Part shown: in pieces, positions 38,654 to 43,568 of the stretch
Layout: every line of letters begins with the position of its first letter
How positions within the stretch are numbered: position 1 is the stretch's first letter
DNA from: an uncultured Odoribacter sp.
GTDB lineage: Bacteria; Bacteroidota; Bacteroidia; Bacteroidales; Marinifilaceae
NCBI GenBank assembly: GCA_910589025.1
Contig: CAJURM010000023.1
Span: 1-43,568, forward strand
Reading direction: 5' to 3'
DNA: 43,568 nucleotides
Translations under genes and position numbers: made by a program
Notes under the pieces: model-generated
Told to the model about the DNA's origin: nothing
Seen by the model: only the letters and a program-made list of their open reading frames with translations
Databases searched by the model: none

Positions 38654-41053
38654 ATGAGGAGTGTGAAATATTTTTTTAGATCGGTTGTTTTGATTGTGAT
38701 GGTAGGGGTTTTGTGGGGAAAATCGATATATGCACAGACATCCTGGACGGATTCACTGCGGGTCAGCATTGTTGACTCGACGGTTGTGTCAGCCTCAGGA
38801 GCGGATTATTTGGAATTCAAGATTGTGGTAGAGCGTATAAATGCGAATTGGAATATGCCGGATACAGTCTTGGGAAACAGTGACTTGTATTTTTATGCTA
38901 ATTTTGAGGCATTTGATGCTAATCCGGTATTTACTCATGTGCATGACAGTTTGAGTGCGGGAACGGCTACTTCTTATGGTAATCCGGATGCTATATTACA
39001 AGCCAACATCGGAATATGGGCGGAGCGGTTGCATATTGCGCTGACCCGCCAGGATCAAGGTAATGCTTTAATAGGAGTAACGGTAAATCCCAACGCAAAA
39101 TATAAATTAAAGTTAGCTGTCGGAAAACCGGATACGTTGTGTACGGTGCAATGGAAACTGAAAGAACCGCATTCTGTGAAGTTGGGAATAAAATGGGATG
39201 CAGGTTTGAGAGGTTCCACCGGTTTGCAGACGTATGGAGGTAATCCGATTATAGAAACTTTAACTGGAGATGTTGAGAAACTTCCGGCAGATTCATTAGA
39301 GGTGGATTGTATGCCGGATGAATTGTATGCATGTGAAGGTAGTGTCATGGCTTTGGGAATGCATGCTGTATCAACGGGTGTCGGGCCTATTTTTGAATGG
39401 TATGATTCTATTCCGGGGGGAGATCGCTCCTATCGTGTGTTAGCTTCTGCTACGACTCAAGACCAGACCACATCAGGCGGGAAAAGATATACTTATGATT
39501 ATCATTTTAACACGACAAGAGATACCTTATATATAGATAAGGTCCCGAATTCTATAGATTCCATCTATTTTTATTGTGTGGTTTCGGATACAACTTTAGT
39601 AACGCGGCCAACTAAGTATTGTAAGACCCGTTTATTTGTAAGAGATAGTATTAAAGGGTTTGTGTCTCCATTAAATGATATTTATACTTTAAACAAAATT
39701 GATACGGTGACAATTTGTCCGGAAGATTCGGTAGTTTCCGTACGCTTTAATTTCTTTGGGGTTACTATGGATGAACTGGCTGATGTCGACTCCATATATA
39801 TGATCTATCGGAATGATCCGGGCAATGGGGGTGTCTTAACAGAAGATACAGTAGGAGTGAGTATGTCTGCTGTAACTGATGTTATGGTTGATGGCAGGTC
39901 TGTATTGTATTGGGAAGCGCCGATTAAAGCAAAGAAGGGAAAGGTCTATATCCAGAAAATAGGAACATATTATTGTGATAACGCAACTGTTGCTACGGAA
40001 TACGATACGATCTTTATTAAAGAAGACGGTTTGCAGATGTTGCCCCGTGTAACGGTTGCAGCTGGTAAGAGTGTGGAAATAGATTCAAAAAACTCTACCA
40101 TATTCAATGCAACTCAGAGTTATACTTCAATGAATTTAATATCCTTGAAAGGTTTGGGTACGCCTAAAAAGGGACTTGGAAATAAATTACCTTTTACCTA
40201 TCTAGCAAAGGATACGATGGGAATGGATACGGTGTTGTATGAAAATGTACCTGGTAAGCAGTGTGCTTATATGCGGGAGGTGGAAGTACAAAGTTTGAAA
40301 TATTTGACTCTGAAAGTGTATTTGTGGGGTGCGTGGCGTTCTGCATTGAATTCGATGTATGCATTTATGGATAAGAACAATTTGAATAAATTCTCTAATA
40401 TGAAAGATCCTTCAGGAGCATTTTTCGAATCTCCTTATGATCCGAATTGTAAAATTACGACGAATCGATTACGTGAGATACTTCAAGATAAAGATGCTGT
40501 TGGTGAACGTTATGTGGATTGGGTGGAAGTTGATATAGTAGAAGCACAAGCTACGGGGATTTCGAATAGACCTTTTAGAATAACTAAAAAAATAGATTCA
40601 ATTTCTGCATTTCTAAGATCAGATGGTATTGTTTGTGATACAGTGGGGAATCCTTATATTGCTTTTAAAAATTTATCGGACAATGATTATTACGTAATAA
40701 TTCGCCATCGTAATCATCTTGGAATCATGTCAGGAGAAAAAGTTTCATTGTTGATAAATAGACCAACGATAGTAACATCTGTAGTTGCTGATTTTACATC
40801 TACAATATTTCCTGTTGCGGGTAAGCCTAATATTGCTTATTATCGTACTGCAAATGTGAATTATATGTATGGAGGAAATACAGATGGAAATGATAGGCTA
40901 ACAATTGCAGATTATAATAGAATAAACGCAGCTATATCACAGTCTCAGAATTATTATAATGAGGATCTAAATTTTGATTTAAGAGTAACTCCTGCTGATA
41001 TAAATTCGTGGATGAGTTGGCTTAAAGGAATTCCTACTGAGGCTTTTTATTAG
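38654..41053 (+). CDS. Exported surface protein with C-terminal dockerin-like domain
   Basis: A 799-aa protein with a signal peptide (SVVLIVMVGVLWGKSIYAQ). Residues about 30-215 form a beta-rich N-terminal domain (DYLEFKIVVERINANW, LYFYANFEAFDANP, KLKLAVGKPDT). Ig-like regions follow (MPDELYACEGSVMALGMHA...FEWYDS). The C-terminus carries two EF-hand-like loops spaced as in type I dockerins: NTDGNDRLTIAD at 742-753 and DLNFDLRVTPAD at 771-782, each followed by a helix. There is no T9SS sorting domain at this end. Dockerins bind cohesin-type domains with calcium, so this protein probably docks on a partner. The next gene starts 12 bp later and has a similar N-terminal domain. Base composition falls towards AT in the last 500 bp. 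Cargo or ligand function is unknown. Confidence 0.82.
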   Translation: MRSVKYFFRSVVLIVMVGVLWGKSIYAQTSWTDSLRVSIVDSTVVSASGADYLEFKIVVERINANWNMPDTVLGNSDLYFYANFEAFDANPVFTHVHDSLSAGTATSYGNPDAILQANIGIWAERLHIALTRQDQGNALIGVTVNPNAKYKLKLAVGKPDTLCTVQWKLKEPHSVKLGIKWDAGLRGSTGLQTYGGNPIIETLTGDVEKLPADSLEVDCMPDELYACEGSVMALGMHAVSTGVGPIFEWYDSIPGGDRSYRVLASATTQDQTTSGGKRYTYDYHFNTTRDTLYIDKVPNSIDSIYFYCVVSDTTLVTRPTKYCKTRLFVRDSIKGFVSPLNDIYTLNKIDTVTICPEDSVVSVRFNFFGVTMDELADVDSIYMIYRNDPGNGGVLTEDTVGVSMSAVTDVMVDGRSVLYWEAPIKAKKGKVYIQKIGTYYCDNATVATEYDTIFIKEDGLQMLPRVTVAAGKSVEIDSKNSTIFNATQSYTSMNLISLKGLGTPKKGLGNKLPFTYLAKDTMGMDTVLYENVPGKQCAYMREVEVQSLKYLTLKVYLWGAWRSALNSMYAFMDKNNLNKFSNMKDPSGAFFESPYDPNCKITTNRLREILQDKDAVGERYVDWVEVDIVEAQATGISNRPFRITKKIDSISAFLRSDGIVCDTVGNPYIAFKNLSDNDYYVIIRHRNHLGIMSGEKVSLLINRPTIVTSVVADFTSTIFPVAGKPNIAYYRTANVNYMYGGNTDGNDRLTIADYNRINAAISQSQNYYNEDLNFDLRVTPADINSWMSWLKGIPTEAFY

Positions 41054-41770
41054 TAGTATATAATTATGAGAGGGGTTAAAATATTTTTGCTACTATTAGC
41101 TTTGTCTATTTGGAGGCAAGGAGGCTCTTTATTTGCGCAATGTGTGAATTATAATGATACTATAGCAATTAATTTTCATGAGCCTCAAATAAAGACAGAT
41201 TCAGAGGGTAATTTAATCTATCAGGTTGAAGTTAGATTAAAGAGAGTTGATTCATGGGTTTATGATCCACTTGAAGATCCAGAAGATCCAGATAATCAAA
41301 TATATTCGTTTGGTGGATTATCTGTTGCTTTTTTATGGTATGATGTATGTGATCCAACAGATGCAATTTGGAAGAATTTTACAGGAGAAGAGGGGGTAAG
41401 TTGGGAGTACGATAAAAAATTACTAAAATATAGTACGTTAGCCCAGGATTTTACTACTCATGATCTTTGGTGTTCTGAGGTGGTTCAAATTTCATATGCT
41501 CTTCAAATAACAGCCCCTAATAGAGCAAGAGATGTGATAGAATTTCCAGATACAACTAGCTATATTACTTTAGGTGTTTTTACGGCTAAAGTAAATCCTA
41601 CAGCTTCTGGAAAAGTTGGTATATATGGAGATGTTTTGTTTGATCGTACTTATACTTGTTTTGCTTGTGGATCCAAGTATGAAAGTGCAATTGATCCAGT
41701 TACAGGTAATGATAATATAGGTTTAAATGTAATATTTGAAAATGATGGTCTTATTCCTTGGGGAGAAGAA
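40560..41770. other. AT-rich compositional patch spanning a gene junction
   Basis: From about 40560 to 41770 the coding sequence switches to AT-ending codons (ATA, AGA, GAT, CCA, TTA), then returns to CG-containing codons such as CCG, GCG and ACG. The patch covers the dockerin end of the upstream gene and the N-terminal domain of the downstream one without breaking either frame. Boundaries are by eye, within about 50 bp. Confidence 0.6.
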
Positions 41771-43568
41771 ATTGTGCCACCAGTATTTGCGGAGGATATG
41801 GATACTGTATCTTGTGGACGGGATTTTCCGTGGAGTTGGGATTATGCATTGGATTCTGAAAATACACCCCAGGGGGCGGATACCTGTATTTGGTTTGTGA
41901 AAGATGTTTCTTTGCCGATTGTTGCGGTGGATAGCGGTTCGAAAGTTACAATAGAATGGCCGGGGGCAGGAGATTATACGATTTGTGCTTATTCTAAAAA
42001 TACAACATCCGGAGCTGTTTCTGATACCATATATCAGACGGTGCATATTAAGAATATGCCGACTGCAGATCTGGATAGTATCACATATGCATGTACTTCT
42101 GCTGCCGCACAAATGGCGGTGACATATACGAATTTGAATCCGTCAGGAGCTACAACCTCCTGGCTGGACGCGTCGAAAAATCCTTATGTTTCTGTAGGAG
42201 GTGCTGCGACATTGCCTGCAGCTCCGAATAAAGTATATTATTTAGCTTTGGATTATGAGGGATGTCAGGATACATTAATGACTGAGACCCGTTTGGCTAC
42301 ACCTTCCGTTGATGTTAACCGGGAGCTGACAGCTTGCGGAGATACGATAAATTTATGGGTAAATTCGTTTGTAGGAAATTTGCATTGGCTCAAAGAAGAC
42401 AGAACGACTCCTCTGCCCGGAGACCAACCACAGGTGTATAGTGAGTTCGGGCAGGCGGCCAAGTCTTATTGGGTATATGCAGATATTAGCAATAACGGTC
42501 AATTTTGCAGTTCCGATACATTCCCCGTCACTGTTCATTTCAGAACCAAGCCGACAGTTGACGTGGGAATGAACGGAATGTTAACGAGTTGCGATGCAAA
42601 TTCGGGGAAATTACTTTATTCGAATTTGAGTGCTCAGGCTACGACCCATTGGTTACGTCAGGATTATACAGTGGCTTCTGCAGCCAATGAAAATCCGTTT
42701 ATGGTAACTAAGACGAATGTCACTGATTATTATTATTTAGCTATTGAAGACGCTAGTTGTGGTGATACTATACCGGTGAGCATTACTTTTGGAGCCAAAC
42801 CGACAGCGGATGTGGCTTTATTGCAAACGTCTTGCCAACCGGACTATGGAAATCTAGAATATACTAGTATCAGTGGAGGAACAGCCAAATGGTATGATCC
42901 CACTTATGGAATCTCTTCTACGGATAATCCTTATGGCGTAGTGGCTAATCAGTCGGGGATGTCGGATACTTATCATTTGGTTATAACCGATGGCAGTTGT
43001 GCCGACACGCTGGATGTAACTCTTGAGTTTGGTAATCGTCCGATTGTTAATGTTACGACTCCATTGACTAGTTGTGAAAGCACTTTGACATTAAGTGCTT
43101 CATCTACCGACAATAGCACGATATTGAAATGGCTGTCGGATGATTACACACCTGTGCCTTCAACGACGGTTGCTGATGCCGGCACTTATTATGTCTATGC
43201 TGATGGCGGTTCCGGTTGTGTGAGCGACACGATGTCAGTGAATGTGGAATTGAATAGTCGTCCTATTGTTTCCGTGACCGACCCGTTGACAAGTTGTGAC
43301 AATCAGTTGATGTTAACTGCTATTTGTACCGATAATAATGCTACCTTGAACTGGTTGAAGAGTGACAGAATCACAGCTTTGCCTTCTGCAATAGTGACAG
43401 CCTCGGGTACTTATTATGTCTACGCTGATGGTGGAACAGGTTGTGTCAGTGATACAGTTGCTGTGAATGTACAACTCAGTACGAAACCCGTTATTACTCT
43501 CACGTCACCTTTAACGAGTTGTGATAACAGTTTGACGTTGAGTGCGACTTGCAGTGATAATAGTGCCA
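41066..43568 (+). CDS. Large repeat adhesin, 3' end beyond the window
   Basis: An uninterrupted frame from the ATG at 41066 to the window end (834 codons, no stop). Signal peptide: VKIFLLLLALSIW...SLFAQ. Residues about 25-225 are a beta domain resembling that of the upstream protein (LIYQVEVRLKRVDSW, LSVAFLWYDVCDP, YITLGVFTAKVNPTASGKVGIYGD). An Ig-like stretch (about 230-330) leads into an array of seven Ig-like units of 74-83 aa starting at 42056, 42299, 42548, 42797, 43037, 43259 and 43484. Late units share PLTSCDNxLxLxA, GTYYVYADGGxGCVSDT and VNVxL. Paired Cys per unit suggest disulfides. The missing end may carry a T9SS sorting domain; that is a guess from repeat type. Cotranscribed with the dockerin-protein gene. 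Confidence 0.85.
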   Translation, partial: MRGVKIFLLLLALSIWRQGGSLFAQCVNYNDTIAINFHEPQIKTDSEGNLIYQVEVRLKRVDSWVYDPLEDPEDPDNQIYSFGGLSVAFLWYDVCDPTDAIWKNFTGEEGVSWEYDKKLLKYSTLAQDFTTHDLWCSEVVQISYALQITAPNRARDVIEFPDTTSYITLGVFTAKVNPTASGKVGIYGDVLFDRTYTCFACGSKYESAIDPVTGNDNIGLNVIFENDGLIPWGEEIVPPVFAEDMDTVSCGRDFPWSWDYALDSENTPQGADTCIWFVKDVSLPIVAVDSGSKVTIEWPGAGDYTICAYSKNTTSGAVSDTIYQTVHIKNMPTADLDSITYACTSAAAQMAVTYTNLNPSGATTSWLDASKNPYVSVGGAATLPAAPNKVYYLALDYEGCQDTLMTETRLATPSVDVNRELTACGDTINLWVNSFVGNLHWLKEDRTTPLPGDQPQVYSEFGQAAKSYWVYADISNNGQFCSSDTFPVTVHFRTKPTVDVGMNGMLTSCDANSGKLLYSNLSAQATTHWLRQDYTVASAANENPFMVTKTNVTDYYYLAIEDASCGDTIPVSITFGAKPTADVALLQTSCQPDYGNLEYTSISGGTAKWYDPTYGISSTDNPYGVVANQSGMSDTYHLVITDGSCADTLDVTLEFGNRPIVNVTTPLTSCESTLTLSASSTDNSTILKWLSDDYTPVPSTTVADAGTYYVYADGGSGCVSDTMSVNVELNSRPIVSVTDPLTSCDNQLMLTAICTDNNATLNWLKSDRITALPSAIVTASGTYYVYADGGTGCVSDTVAVNVQLSTKPVITLTSPLTSCDNSLTLSATCSDNSA
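42056..43568 (+). repeat. Ig-like tandem repeat array in the terminal adhesin
   Basis: Seven in-frame units; starts are spaced 243, 249, 249, 240, 222 and 225 bp. The last three (43037, 43259, 43484) are also similar at DNA level, sharing stretches such as ACTTATTATGTCTA and ACTAGTTGTGA/ACAAGTTGTGAC, which implies recent duplication or gene conversion at this end. The array continues past the window. Confidence 0.85.

Noticed and set aside
41723..42538. Minus-strand open frames within the terminal adhesin
   Set aside because: They lie opposite the continuous plus-strand adhesin frame and have no coding signature.
1..43568. Insertion sequence, prophage or conjugative element
   Set aside because: No transposase, integrase, phage structural or conjugation gene was recognised on either strand.

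Overview
The window reads as a piece of a Bacteroidales chromosome, most like a gut Odoribacteraceae-type organism (genus-level call is tentative). The reasons are Bacteroidetes-type promoters (TTTG, about 20 bp, TAnnTTTG), a type IX secretion (T9SS) and gliding-type gene set (a type B C-terminal sorting domain, PorP/SprF, GldJ), families typical of the phylum (DUF4301, DUF6427-like, tricorn-type S41 peptidase), and a fermentative EtfAB/acyl-CoA dehydrogenase plus indolepyruvate:ferredoxin oxidoreductase set.

Layout. Position 1-55 holds the 5' part of a minus-strand tRNA-Asn. At 239-7974 (+) lies a cassette of a 2068-aa PKD/Ig-repeat surface protein with a T9SS type B sorting domain, a PorP/SprF partner and a one-domain PAS protein; it ends at a 30-bp perfect palindrome facing a lipoprotein sialidase (8010-9563, -). 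At 9712-12755 (+) are a DUF2461 protein, purD and a membrane protein. At 12779-17757 (-) are gldJ, murF, a dolichol-phosphate-mannose-synthase-like glycosyltransferase and dihydroorotase. ispF (+) follows. Everything from 18514 to 37851 is on the minus strand: lpdA with a secreted aminopeptidase C; a zinc-type ABC transporter (znuA-znuC-znuB); a tricorn-like protease; etfB-etfA-acyl-CoA dehydrogenase; iorA-iorB; DUF4301, popT (DUF368) and aroE; and two small proteins. After an AT-rich gene-free stretch of about 800 bp come two large plus-strand surface proteins: a 799-aa protein ending in a dockerin-like double EF-loop, and a repeat adhesin that stays open to the window end.

How the genes connect. 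The surface-protein loci at both ends probably depend on T9SS, to which GldJ and PorP/SprF belong. The iorAB and etfBA-acd operons sit in tandem and look like fermentation of 2-oxo acids and acyl-CoAs with ferredoxin/flavin electron carriers. purD, pyrC, murF, ispF, aroE and popT are housekeeping.

Most worth following up: (1) the terminal locus, where the dockerin-bearing protein and its neighbour appear to share a related N-terminal beta domain, and where an AT-rich patch covers exactly the dockerin of one and the N-terminal domain of the other; (2) sequence signs that DUF4301 is a divergent nucleotide-sugar-pyrophosphorylase-like enzyme; (3) short tandem repeats of 11 bp and 9 bp upstream of lpdA and etfB; (4) the alternating-module superrepeat and PorP/SprF-PAS operon of the giant protein; (5) an IorA without its ferredoxin domain.
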